A stretch of DNA of 64,000 bases. It comes from Misgurnus anguillicaudatus. Its lineage: Eukaryota; Chordata; Actinopteri; Cypriniformes; Cobitidae. Within the stretch, counting starts at the first letter, position 1; each line of letters opens with the position of its first letter. The DNA lies in the NCBI RefSeq assembly GCF_027580225.2, contig NC_073356.2:5076001-5140000 (forward strand). The letters run 5' to 3'. The notes beneath the pieces are model-generated. The model saw nothing but the letters and a program-made list of their open reading frames with translations, did no database searches and was not told the DNA's origin. Both the position numbers and the translations under genes were made by a program. Of the stretch, positions 1-13,400 are shown piece after piece.

Positions 1-70
1 AACCTGACTTAGCTAATGCTGACAAACTTGAGCAATTATAAGTTCTCCCTGCTGCCACAGAGATTGAAAG

Positions 71-3000
71 ATGAGCAAATATATTTTCAATGTGATAATT
101 TTAGTTGGTAAGTAGCCTATATGTTGCTTAACTTAATCTAGTATTCTAAATTTTAGTTTAACAGTTAGAGTAAGCGATTAATAGAACATATACATTTGTT
201 ATATTATTGTGTAATATCCCTTGATTTTTTTTAACTTTTTACCCCAGGTATCGCCTCTCAGTGCTGGATATGTGCATCCATTGTGGATATGATTGTCCAA
301 CACGAACAAAATGTTACTTTGTCCTGTAATGTAAATGCCAGCTCTACATTGGAATGGTTTCATTTGAGATCAGAAAAGATGACTTTACTAATATTTGCAA
401 AAAGAGGAAATATAAAGAAAAAAAAGTTTATTATTGAACATAATGAGGATGCAAGCCACTATCAGCTAAAAGAAGAGAATATAACTAAGTATGTAAGCCT
501 AGCAATAGTTGGGGTTGGAGAGCCTGACACTGGCTTGTATTACTGTTCTACGCGAATCAATGGAAATGGAATGCATTTTGGGACTCCTGTCAGACTCACA
601 TTTACAGGTTAGTGCTGCTCAGATTGTCTAAAACATAACTTACTTATCATTAAAATTCTGGTAATTTTATGGAAATAGTGTGTCTACTACTAAGTAAAAT
701 AAAAGAGTTTAGTGAATCACTTTCCCCCTGTGGTCAATAATTTTAGTCATCTTTGAGATTTCAAAGTGCGGGAATGAGACTGTCTTTGGGAAACACAAAT
801 TTTATAGAGAAAATACTCAGCAAACAATAATAAAAACTTGATTTTCACCACAGAGGGACTTTAAAATTCATATTTTAAATTATTTTAATCTATTACCACA
901 TTAAAGAACACATATTAAAGGGGTAAGTGTTTAGGGGCATATGAATGTTTTAAAAAATAAATAAATAAAAATAAAAGTGTCAGTTGCACTGGCGGAACTA
1001 GAATTTTATACATAGGGTGACCAAGGCTACTTTTTTTGGGGTCCATAGTCCGTGAAAGAAAACAAATGTAGCATGTATCAAAAAAGCATGAATGAATCTG
1101 AAGTATATGGAATAAAATTCAACTATATATGTAAATATGGATTCATCTGTTTTAAGAAGTTACAGACAGTGGTGGACTTAGGCAAAGTTTAGCAATTGAC
1201 TTGGACCCTGATCTACCAAGGGGCCCCAAAACGCAGGGTGTACTTGGTTGAGCTGCCACTTTTTGCCAAAACATTTAGTTTTGAAAATTGTTTTGTTTTT
1301 AATTTTGTTAAAATTTTCCTGTATTTTCAGTTTGTATCTTAAATATGGGTAGGTTTCTTCAAAAATACCAAATTTTGAGCAAAAAGCTGAAATATATGCA
1401 TTTTTGAAAAGGTATTTTGTAAGAGATCAGATTCAGAACGATTATCAAAGCATACACGTCGTTTAAAATCTGTAAAATTAGTTTTTGCCTCAGTCTTTTA
1501 TAAATTGGGTAGTGGATAATAGCGGAATTACAGATTACCGTAAAAACTCATTAGGACAGCGTCATTGGCAGGAAATTTTTTTCTCTTAATTGACAAGATA
1601 TCTCATCAATGTCGAGGAAAGAAATAATTGGATATTCTATTTAATTCTATTTGGTATTTTTCAGTGAATCCCCATCAAAGTTTTATTGTTATTATTACAT
1701 CTGCACGAATATGCCTTAATTATATTTTACAGTGGATCATTTCATGTGCATTGCACACACGCGAGCAGCTCAACTAAGAGTGAAAAAACAGTTAGCTGCC
1801 AATCACACCATGCAGGTTTTAAAAGCTTAAAACGCGAGGCGGAGAGCACTGCCTTTATTTAATTGATTTAAGAAAAGAGCAGTGCGGTGCATTTTTTTAT
1901 ACTGTAAACATCTGTCACCACGACAGAAGGCCCTCCTCTCCCCACATTTATTTAATGCAAGCACAGTGCAGTGTTAATGATCAAACTCTGTAATGGTTGG
2001 CTGACAATAATAAATATTCGTATAAGGAAAAAATTATAAATATTCGTATTAGGAATAAAACTTTTTTTAAACTGTGCGTAGCTCTGAATCAGTGGTCTTC
2101 ACTATTTTTTTCATGAGAGCCACACTGATAGGTCAGGGTCAATAGGAGAGCCGCCTTTACCGCAAAGTATCAAAAGTTACATCCAGTCATAAATAGCATG
2201 TCTGTTTATCAATCTGTTGCAATGCAATAAATAAAAGGGCAAATCATTCTTTATCATTTACCAGTCAAATTTGTAACTGAGACAATATGATTTCCCTTAA
2301 TGACAAAAACAGGATTTTAATGCTAAGCATTCTTATAATATGCATATGCAGTGCCCCCTGAACCACTAGGGGGCCACCTTTCTCGTAATTTCATGCAGCA
2401 CTGCACAGACCGGTTGGCGAGTGACATTACTGTACCGCGACCCGCGAGGGCAATTCGAAAGCATAACAAGCAGTCTTACCTCACGTTACTTTACTGTCAT
2501 ATGACGATCGCTCTTTCCAAGCACTGTATGAGATTGAACAGGCTTATCGATGTGCATCTTGATCTAATTAGGTATGGTTTTCTAACAAAGTTAGCATCCG
2601 GAGCAGAGAAGACAGAAAAAGTGCATGCCTGCATGATCATATCACTGTATTATTTACTGCCATGCGAGCCACAAATGAAAGCTTGCTGAGCCGCGCAATG
2701 AAGAACATTGCTCTGAATAGTTAGGCCTTCTGCACTTCTGGAATTTAACGTTGGTCATTATGGTGGTACTTGGAGAGCCATGGGTGTAAAACATGGGTCT
2801 TCAACCGGGGGTCCTGCAGGGGGTCCGCCAAATGATGTTTGACCACAAGCTATATTTTGCTAAAAACGTAAAATATATGTACAAAAAAAGTTACATGTCC
2901 CCTTTAAGTTGTGCACGTGCGTGGCCGCGAAGGCGCGCGTTCAGTTTAACAAGCGGACCAAAATAAAATATCTGAAGACTATAAATGTACACTCAGGAAG

Positions 3001-3623
3001 CAGCAGTAGCGACAGAAAAGGCATCATAAAACAGGTAAATCTTATAGGCATGTGTGTCTTTCTTTCAGAAAGTTATTTTAGGATCAGTGCGACATTGTCT
3101 CATCTAAGTTATATTTCTGAACTTGGACAGCTGTTTCACGCGGTTCAGATTTAAAGCGCTAACTCAAAAGGCAAATGACGCCAGACCGCGTCTGCATTAT
3201 AAACTTTGACAAAACTATCGCTCGGTTTTAAAAATGTATGAAACGCGCACAGTGATGGTGCTTTGTGCAAGATTCATAGTCAGGTTGAAATCCGCCTCTC
3301 AAAAAGTTGCCCCAAAGAGATGCGCGTGGACTCAATGCATGTTGTTCTCCTGAGTCTGATATAAAGCTATGCAGAAAATAAACCTGCGTTACTCAATCTC
3401 GTGACAATGACGATACACGAGAAAGGCAACAAACCTCTGAATTATAAAGTAGCACAACCTCTATCCCCACCAGAATAGAGAGTCTCTTTGTGTCATTCAC
3501 CATGATCAGTCATCTTTATAAACTGAAAGCCCAGGTTCAGGTAAATTCACAATAAAATGAAAATCTATTACACTGCAAATACCTTAAAATAATATTATAT
3601 TATTTTTATTTTATTCACATTCA

Positions 3624-3655
<32 letters not shown>

Positions 3656-4372
3656 TCATATAAAAACTAAATCTACTTTAACAAAAAAAAATTATGCATG
3701 TACAACAACAGCATAATATTGCCAATGTACTGTCTTAATATAGTATCGCTGTGTGACAATATGGTTTGTTTTTTATAAAACAGTTCCAGTCCTTGATTCT
3801 GATTGGTCAATAGTTGTACTTTACTACACTTTGCGTTGTGCCTAATACGAAAAGGCAGCCTCTCGTACCTTACTGATTACTTAAATATATCAGTTTTACA
3901 CATTTAGTATCAGGGGGTCCCTGCTTCATGCCTCTCTCATCTAAGGGGTCCCTGACCCAAAAAACGTTGAAGACCTCTGGTGTAAAAAGTTTGAGAACCA
4001 CTGGTCTAGACTATCTTAACTACAAAGGCTTTTACTCCATCAATATGCAGGCCATATGTGATGCAGATGTAAGGTTCCTGGACATCTTCATGGGTTACCC
4101 AGGGTCAGTCCATGACACAAACGGGCACTGGAAGTCAAACCTACCTTTGCACCTCAGGTAAATGCTACCTGTGCATTCTTACAGAATGTGTGCTTGGACA
4201 ATGGGGACACACTGGATCCTGATGAGGATATTGCCAGGAACGATCTTGACCCCTATCCTCCCCATGAACCAGTGGCACTTAACAAAGCCTCAGGGAATGC
4301 TACATGAGATGCACTGGCTGCCAAAGTTTCTGGGATTGTGCAGGCCACATGAAGAGACATCTCCTTCATGAG

Positions 4373-4439
<67 letters not shown>

Positions 4440-7400
4440 ATATATTTAAGAATTGTATAGTAATTTGATATTGTTCTTCTACTGTCTTGCCCCAAGTTCT
4501 AAACTGTTGGCATTCATGTGTTTGTATTGTTGTATAATTGTTATTGTTACATATTTTCTTATTGCATTTTTTTTTTATAACAGCCTGAGAACTAAGAAAG
4601 GAAGTTTTTAATGATGAGTAGGCATGTTCTTACATTGGTATTATTTTTTGTTCCAGGAGTGGAGTGGGGTGTAGTAGGATTTCTACAATTGTTTGCATTA
4701 AATCTTTTAAAACACACTACATATGGTGACTGTGCTTCATAGAAATTATCCACATCTAGAAAAGCCTTTTTTACACATCTAGAAAAGCCCATATTTACTA
4801 GTCAATATTACAACATATGTAAATATAACAATAATACATATTCGAATATATAAATTATATAAACTCTAAAACATAAATATATATTTAATTAATATGTAAA
4901 CAGTTGTGCAATTGAACAGGTAATATTTAGAACAATAAAACATATTTAAATGTAAATTATATAAATTCTTAAAACAAATAGATTTCATTTATATGTAGAC
5001 AGTTGTGCAATTGACCAGGTAATTATTTTCACATCTTTTCAATCATTCTTTCAAAGAGGTCTAAAAACCTCGATGACTTCGCCTTACTCTCTTCATGGCA
5101 CCTTTGCTCCTGAAGGGCCTCCTCGGTCAGGAACTCCAAAATATGATTGGACCTCCTCCTAGATGTCGTGGCACTTGTTGCTGCTGGAGTACTGGTTGGC
5201 ATTCTACTGGGTCCTCTGTCAGAGGTCCAGGATGCTGCTGTGGTGGAGAGCTCTGAGGTGGAGGGCTCCACAATATCCTAAAGAAATGAACTAAATCGTG
5301 TTACTTTTTAGAAGATTTTCAGGAAATATCTCCTCATGAAATTGATGAAGGATGTTTACGAATCTGATGTCAGTGGAATTCATGAAAGTACTAAATTACA
5401 TGGTAAATGATTAGTCTCAACATGAGGATTGTCTTGAGATCCTCTGCTCTGGTTGGAATGATGCCACCACCACAGGGGGGTCCATCGCAGGCCGGGCACC
5501 CAAAACCTTGTGCATGTCTCCATAGTACTGCCATGTAGCAACAGTGACCTCACCCTGGTCTGTCCCTAGGTAATCTAGCTCTACCAATATCAAACCAGTT
5601 CACCGGTAAAATCAATCAAGGAATAGTAATATAAAGCAAATTCACCTCACACCAATTTCACCTAAAAACCAAAATATGAAGTGTCATGCCAAGGATTATC
5701 AGCTCGACAAATAGTGCATAACTTCAGCTGCCTTCGACCTAGCGGTTAACTAGCAATTCAAAACAAAAACATTATAATTGAACATTTTTTTAAAGTATCA
5801 TAAAACATAAGTGTCATTTTTATAATAATCAATTAAACTGGTGAAAATACTTACATTTGTGCGACTCCTTGACAGGTCGACGTTCAGCCATAAAAAAGCA
5901 TGATGCTGGCACTTACGAGAAATGTATACGCTTTACCCCTCTCTTTCAAGTGTGGTCCTCCGCAAACATTGTTTCAAGGGTTATGTGGCCCTACACCTTG
6001 GCCCTAGCCCTTAATCAAAATAAGAATTGAGACACCACTTCCCCTAACCTGAACGCACAAAACCGAGGAGGAGGGGTAAGGGGTAAGACAGAGAAATGAG
6101 ACGCAGCCTTAGTCTGCCAAAATGTCTGCCCAGCCCCAGTAAAGATTGTGATTTATTCCCCAATCTTTACACAAAGTTGTGTTAGCTTTAACCCAATTTA
6201 AATCTCATATGAAAACGGCCCTGGTTCCGCACTGTATTTTTCTCTGTTATTATGCTAATTTTTCAAGTTCATGTAGATTCCGCAGCCACAGCACAGAGCA
6301 GAGTAGAGTGAACATCACAGTACAAGATGTGTAGATTAACTGATAAATGACATCTACATCTGTGTAGTATAAAGATGTACAGGTATATATGAAGAGTTTG
6401 GTTCCAAAACGCAATAAATCCATTTTAACAAATTTTGGTAAAAACGTTTTCTATAGCCTACCAAGAAAGTGACAAGATGAAAACCACTATTTTCTGTTAC
6501 AAACTTTCCCATAGCATTTTTAGGTTATAAAAACATAAAAAATTCAAATCCATAACTTGATTTTCAAAGATTTATTATAAAAACTGATTATTTTTTCCAC
6601 AAAATGCAATAAATCCATGACAAGTTTTTATTAAAAATGCTATAAATCTATTGAATCAATCACCTATATAAATGTGCATTCATCTTTGCCATGTTATATT
6701 CATTTAGTTGACTAGTTGTACACACTAATTAAAAAATATAAACATTAATGTCATTAATCAAAACACTTACTTTGTCATATTAAGATCCCTGTCATTGCGT
6801 TATACTTGGGACGTCGTCGCTTAATGTTTTTCACAGCGATCAGCTGTAAAATGTTTTGGTCCTGCTCGATTTTCGTTGACTTTGAGTAAAATTATGGAAA
6901 GTTTTTCATAAGATCCCCTGGGGTCAATGTGTTATCATGACAGAAACTTGATGCTGTCGGTCCGGGCAAACAAGCACCCGTCTCCCGAGTGCCTCTGCAT
7001 GAATTATTAGATGTTGATGGCTTACGTTTCTTTCCCGTCACAGAAAACCATCACAGGTTTATCAATGCTATTAAAGTATTATTTTGTTTTTGTTTGTTTG
7101 TTGATCACGAAGTATAAAGTAGATGAGGAAAACTAGGATTCCGTGTACTCAGCGCGCCGCCATTGTTTGTTTACATTGCAATGGTGCGCTGCAATCTGTG
7201 GAGTGGATTTATGGCATTCTGTAGAAAAGGGGGAGTGGCGTTTATTGCATTTTGGGAAAAAAGGGAGAAAACATGACAGAATAACACGGCATATATTGGA
7301 TTTTGCGTAAAATTAAGAATTTACTTTTTAATACTGACCTGATATAATACTGATTCTGGCAATAACTAATTTTTTTTCAAAAATGGTGTTTATTGCGTTT

Positions 7401-10400
7401 TGGAACCAAACTCTTCATATATTTTAATCTTAACCTCATTGGGGGCTGACACTTGGGTAACCTCTAGAAAAAAGGTTGTATGCCTTTGAGAGAGAGACAT
7501 AAAAATACAGGAATGGCTGCATTATGTGCATAGTTGGGGCCCCCTTACATGGAATTGCCTTGGGCCCCCAAATCACTAAATCTGGCCCTGTGGGTAGGCT
7601 ACTGTATGAAGCACGACGCACGTCACGTTTTCACGTTCAAGGCGGCAATCCAGTCCAACACAGTGAATCTAATAATCATACAGTATCACTTCAAGAATAA
7701 AACATGGCATTGGGTTTTGTTGTAAAAAAAAACAGTGCAAAAAAAAGAAAGGCCAATCTAGGCTATTTTAGATAAGCATGGACTTTATTCAGTCCACAGA
7801 AAGACGAATAATACACACACTCTTCCACTGTACGCTAAAAAATTTTTGCAACGATTATCTCTTGATAATTGTTTTTAACAATGTGCTGCGCTGCCGCTCG
7901 CGAAATATGCATGTTGTTTACAGTTTTTTTAATTCGCTTTGGTACTATTTTCACAAGTAAGGTGTACATTTTCAAAACTCTTAGTACAAAAATCCAAACT
8001 GATCACACTTGTAACACAGCTAGTCATTCTTTCAAAACCTGATGTAATGCTTTCAGTGAGTTGCACATGTTTTCAGTCCAAATAATCATTGTTTCAAATG
8101 CAAGATTATTGTAATATGTAATGAGAACATATGGTTTAATCACCGAAACACAACGGTATGATCTTCTTTCAGTTTAGTACTTTTAACAATCAGTTCATCC
8201 AACAGCAAACAATGCAAGATACGTGTTTCAAATCAGCCTTAAAAGTGCTGAAATTAATATGCTACAATACAGTTTTTTTTATTCGCTTTGGTACTATCCT
8301 CACAAGCAAGGTGCACATCCTCAAAACTCCCAGCACAAAAATCCAAACTGATCACACTTGTAACGCAGCTAGTCATTCTTTCAAAACCTGATGTAATGCT
8401 TTCAGTGAGTTGCACATGTTTTCAGTCCACATAATCATTGTTTCAAATACAAGATTATTGTAATATGTAATGAGAACATTTGGTTTAATCACCGAAACAC
8501 AACAGTATGATCTTCTTTCAGTTTAGTAATTTTAACAATCACTTCATCCAACAGCAAACATTACAAGATACATGTTTCAAATCAGACTTAAAAGTCCTGA
8601 AATTAATATGCTACAGTACTAAAAAATACATATTACACAGTTTCACATTAGGCAATACACTTACATTACTTACATAATCTATCATTTCCAAAATATCCAT
8701 CCTATGTGTAATCAAGTGAAGGATCAATGAAGACATCCTCTACAATCATTTGAGCAAATTACAGTCGTTTTTATTTTTCAGATATAATTGTAACATAGCT
8801 ATACTTTCTGTAATGTAACTGAATGAGAACATAACATTTAGTGCACACATAACATTACTGTAATTTGGATCAAGCCTGTCTTGAGCATTTGGCCGTAGAT
8901 TTTTGTCCACCTCTTTGAGGTCTCTGTGGGTGCCCATGCCCACCTCTCTGATGGATCTTTGTCCACAAGATCTTCTTATTCCTTGCTGTCTGTCCTGCTT
9001 CATGTTGAAATAAATTGCCAGTGTTTACACCCCCACTTTTACAGTATATCTACTGTAATGATCAACTGTGGTTACCACTATGTAAAATCCATTAGCAATA
9101 AAGAGTATTTATCATGTGTGGTTACACATAATTTATATGTTTGTACAAACACACATTTTATTTCTGTAGTTCTCAAAATCCATATACTGTATATTGCCTA
9201 AATAAAAATACATAGGTTTACCAAATGGTTCAGTGATTAACCATTAAGATCAGTTGGATTTAGTGCAGGTCAAATGTATTTATGCAAATGAGATGAGAAG
9301 CATATCAAAAGTATTGTGAGCATTGCATTGTGAAAGACAATTACTTCAAATGAAATGTATTTCTTTGATGACACAATGATTAAGTGAAATGATTAAGTGA
9401 AAAAATGTATAATTTTGTGTGTTGTACTAAGTCAATTGAACATGTGATTACATGTTTGAAAAAAATGACTTTTTGATTATCTGCTTTGAGTTTTGTACTA
9501 ACAGTTGTGAGGTTTTACCACATGATTCTGAAAATTGTACCAAAGCGAATAAAAAAAACTGTAATAGGGAAGTGAATTTTTTGAGGGAGTGAAAGTATAG
9601 TGATTAAATTTGGGGTCACCCCTCTGGCTTAGCCATTAATATTAAACAGGGTTGTAAGATAAAGTGCCATCCATACAAATAAAAAACTAATGTATTTCAC
9701 ACATTTTAAAATTTGCTTTGTCAAGATGTTCAGTATGGCAGTGAGAAAGAATTATTTATAAATAACGTTTTGTCTTTGACCCTTAACTATTTCGCCGCCA
9801 TTGACGAGATAACTTGTCAATTAAGAGAAAACGCTTCCCTGCCAATTACGAGAATTTCCGGCTTTCCGCAATACCGCTTTTATCCACCAGGGCAACTGCA
9901 GCAACTTATACAACCCGGAAGTAGCGCCTCACGTGCAAGAGAAATAACTCTGTGTATGTTTTAAAGATCGCTCTGCATCTGATCTCTATCAAAAGCCCTT
10001 CACAAGGGCTTGAAAAATCATGAAAAATGCTGGTGCTGGCTGGCAACTTTTTTAAAAAGATGCTGGGGGGGAAAGAGTTAATATGGCATAAGTAAAATAT
10101 TTGATGTGTATAGCTTTTAACACAAAAAAAAATCCTTTATTTTGTGTGTGACGTTTAGTCAAGTCTTTACTTTTTTTTGTTTTTCTCTGTCTTAAAAGCT
10201 TTGTCACTATATTGATTATTATGTTTGGAATAAACGTTTGAAAATCTGTTGTTTTTTGTGTACCATTGCGAAATGCACAGAACACAGTTCTTCCAAAAAT
10301 AAAAATTAACGCCATGCTGTTCCAAACCCGCAAGTCCCTTGATCGTCTTCGGAACACATATAAAGATATTTCTGATATAAACCAGGATAAAATTATGGCT

Positions 10401-13400
10401 TACAGGGGGACTTTAAATAGAGTTTGTGTGTGTGTGTGTACCTGGTAGGAATACCAATATTTTTGTGACCTTGTGGGGACATTTTGAGGTCCCCATGAGG
10501 AAACAAGCTTATAAATCCAACAGAATGATGTTTCTTGAAACTTTGAAGTAGCAGAAAGGTTTCAGTGATGGTTGGGGTTTGGGGAAGGGAATAGAATATA
10601 CAGTTTGTACAGTATAAAAACCATTACGTCTATGGAATGTCCCCACAAAACATGGAAACATGTGTGTGTGTGTGTGTGTGTGTATATTGCCCTTATTGTG
10701 TTTAGCCAACATTTATTTTCCGTACATTAGGTTACTTTCTAATGAGAGGTCTTTGTTCTCTTTTGTAGATGAGCTGAGCTTGTTGCTTATTCTTTTAAAA
10801 CCGCCCTTCCAAATGTTCCAGTGAAACTTTGTGGTTTTTGTGTTTCAGATGCTAAACTGAGGGGCTTTTCCAATGCAGCAGATAATGTAGACTGCAGCAC
10901 ACGTTTGATCTGTGCTTACTCTGCATGTGGGTTGTGTGGTATTATTTGTGTTTGTGTGCTTTGTTATAAGCAAGGTGAGAAACCGTAAATTCTTTCCTTA
11001 ATCCTCTTAATCATTTTAAATGTCGTTGTTGTGTTGTGCCTACATACCGTAGCAATTTTATTACTAATACTTCCACTAGCTCACTCAGAGAAGCCAACTA
11101 CAATTTTACAAATTTAAAGGGGTTTCAAGGATCCAAATAGTAATTCTATTGTTTTTTTGTTTGTTTGTTTTAGTAGTAGTAAAAAATTAAGCATTTTTAA
11201 AATTAAGGTTTTACAACAGTTACTATATTTTTTTGGTTTATGTGTAGTAAAATCATAGTAAGCATTTTTATGGCCTACAGAAACCAGTCTAATTATGATT
11301 TTTGTATTAGAACAATAAAAGTGGTAATTAAGCTTCAAACTAAACATGTTTACTACACTTTTACGATAAGGTTTAAGTCAGTATATTATATTTGTTGAGG
11401 TAATTTAATAAACTATGTGACAAGGCAGAAGTAGGGTGCAGCTGGCAGTTACAGCGAGCTGGTATGCATAACTTGCCATATCACATCAAAATGTGTAACA
11501 GATTTGTGATCTGACTGTGTAGCTTCTATGTATAACTATATTTTTAATTAAACATTTTAAAATTTTGATTTAGCCTAAGGCTCAGCTAGGGCTGGTTGTC
11601 ACAACCACCGCAAAAACCATGGTAAAGTGTGACACGCAGTGGTGTGCATGTCACTAACTATAAAAACTATAAAAGACAATCTTGCCCAACGAGATGTCTT
11701 CAAGTTTGTTGGAATGCCAGCAGACTCAGAGTAAGTGCACTACTTGTAATGGGAGGCAACTGATATCAATAATGACCCACTGGCTTGGGGGCAGAACAAT
11801 GATGCAAGATATAGGCGCCGACCCCATGGGTGCTCCGGGGCTCAGTTCAAGCACCCATCGAAATAGCAAGCATCACTTGCTTCACATTTCGCGTCTAAAA
11901 CCAAGTGGTAAGCTTTCGCTTTCCTCCTTTTGAAGCGCTTGGTCGCTCCAGAGCATCTGCCGTTTCTAAGAAACTTAAGCATTGCTTGACGTTGTAATGA
12001 GCATCAACCAGCAGAAAAAAACTGTGTCTATGAACGTCTACACGCACGTTTGTTAAGAAACGAATATCTGAACCTACAATTTTTATATTTTAAAATGTAC
12101 ACTTTTAGAATGAATGTGTTAAAAACAACACAATCAGTGTTACATCCAACTCTGTGTTATTATTGGAACAACACAATTTGTGTTATTTTTACACAAAATG
12201 ACACATGTTAAAAGCATAACAAAAAATGCGTAAAAAATTTACACATCCTTTGTAGGCATTATCTATAAGCCTAAATGCATCAATGCCCACATGCCACAAG
12301 TTGTGCTTACTAAAACAGCACATGCCTAGTGGCAAAACATTTCAGACAATGAAATGTGGATATGGACAAATTGACAATGCATGTTATGTTACATTGTGTG
12401 TTGCTGTAATTAGTGTGTTTTTGTTTCAGGTTCTTCTGGACACTCTTGCATCAGTTGTCTGAAAGCAAACTCAAATTCTAAGGTGGGTTAGACTCTGAAA
12501 AGAAAACGTGGCTGTTGTGTCTTATTGGATAATATGAATAGTTTGGTTCCAAAATGTCTCATTCCAATTAATATCAATCAAACTGCACTTGGTTTGTTTT
12601 GATTTGAACCTTCATTACCAAAAAATCTGAGTTGCTGATCGTTACACGGGAGCTCTGAGTGTCTAGTTCATGGTCTGCACTTTGATTTGGTCCATGCGCC
12701 TTGCTCGTGCACCCACAACCCTGCACCTTCTGCGGACAAGGCTCTTCAGGGGCCATTGAAGATAAACATATTTGCACTAAATGCTGTACAAATCCCTTTC
12801 ACTACACAAGCTAAGCAGTGGCGGAACTAGAATTTTTTTAATGGGGTGGCCAGGGGGTGGCCAAAGCTACTTTAGGGGGTCCATAGTCCATAAAAGAAAA
12901 TGACATGTAACCATGTATCAAGAAAGCATAAATGAATCTTTTGATCGCATTAGATGTAAACATAATAAGGGTAAATTTTAAATCTTTCTACTGTATTTCT
13001 TACATCTGATTTACTGTCTGTTAAAGGGATTCACCCAAAAATGAAAATTTTGTCATCATTTACTCACCCTTATGTTGTTCTGAACCTGTATTTTATTTTA
13101 ATAAACACAAAAGAAGATATTTTGATAAATTATGGTAAGCACACAATCCATTGAATTCCATCATGTTGTTTTTATTCCTACTATGGAAGTCAATGGTTAA
13201 CAGCTGTGTGCATACCATCAAAATATCTTCTTTTGTGTTCATTAGAAAAAAGAAATTCGTACAGGTTTAGAACAACATAAAGATGTAAAAATGATGACAG
13301 AATTTTCATTTTGTGAAGTATCCCTTTAATGAAGCAAAATATCAGGAAATCTAAACTCCATGATAAACCTTAAACTTACTTCAAACAGCAGAGCTCAACA

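Larger units (their letters stand above)
2090..4003. mobile_element. hAT-like element interrupted by a second hAT
   Basis: It starts CAGTGGTCTTCACTATTTTT and ends AGTTTGAGAACCACTG, an imperfect inverted pair typical of hAT ends. A younger hAT (2792-3979) lies inside it close to its right end. No coding capacity is seen. Confidence 0.45.
1168..7588. mobile_element. second hAT-like element, only ends recognisable
   Basis: The left end begins CAGTGGTGGACTTAGGC and is followed by a GGGGCCCC run. The right end has GGGCCCCC runs and finishes AAATCTGGCCCTGTG, an imperfect inverted match. It sits inside the larger element 989-9643 and carries further insertions. The pairing of the two ends is inferred, and no clear 8-bp duplication was found. 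Confidence 0.4.
989..9643. mobile_element. hAT-like element, family of 12816-14399, split by nested insertions
   Basis: The left end (about 989-1140) and right part (about 7590-7918 and 9563-9643) match, block by block, the intact element at 12816-14399. Shared blocks include the start CACTGGCGGAACTAGAAT, the GGTCCATAGTCC block, the CAATGTGCTGCGCTGCCGC block and the end CACCCCTCTGGCT. The material between is later insertions. No target duplication remains visible. No transposase is seen, so it was non-autonomous. Confidence 0.6.

Noticed and set aside
71..607. Calling the Ig gene a NITR by name
   Set aside because: It has a J-like motif and ITIM, but only one V domain and no decisive signature; a symbol would be a guess.
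4253..4495. Minus-strand frame with a long Ile-Tyr repeat
   Set aside because: It only translates the (TA)n microsatellite; not a gene.
10052..10357. Minus-strand 101-codon frame
   Set aside because: Spans MITE end and AT-rich intron sequence; no motif, no splice or start support.
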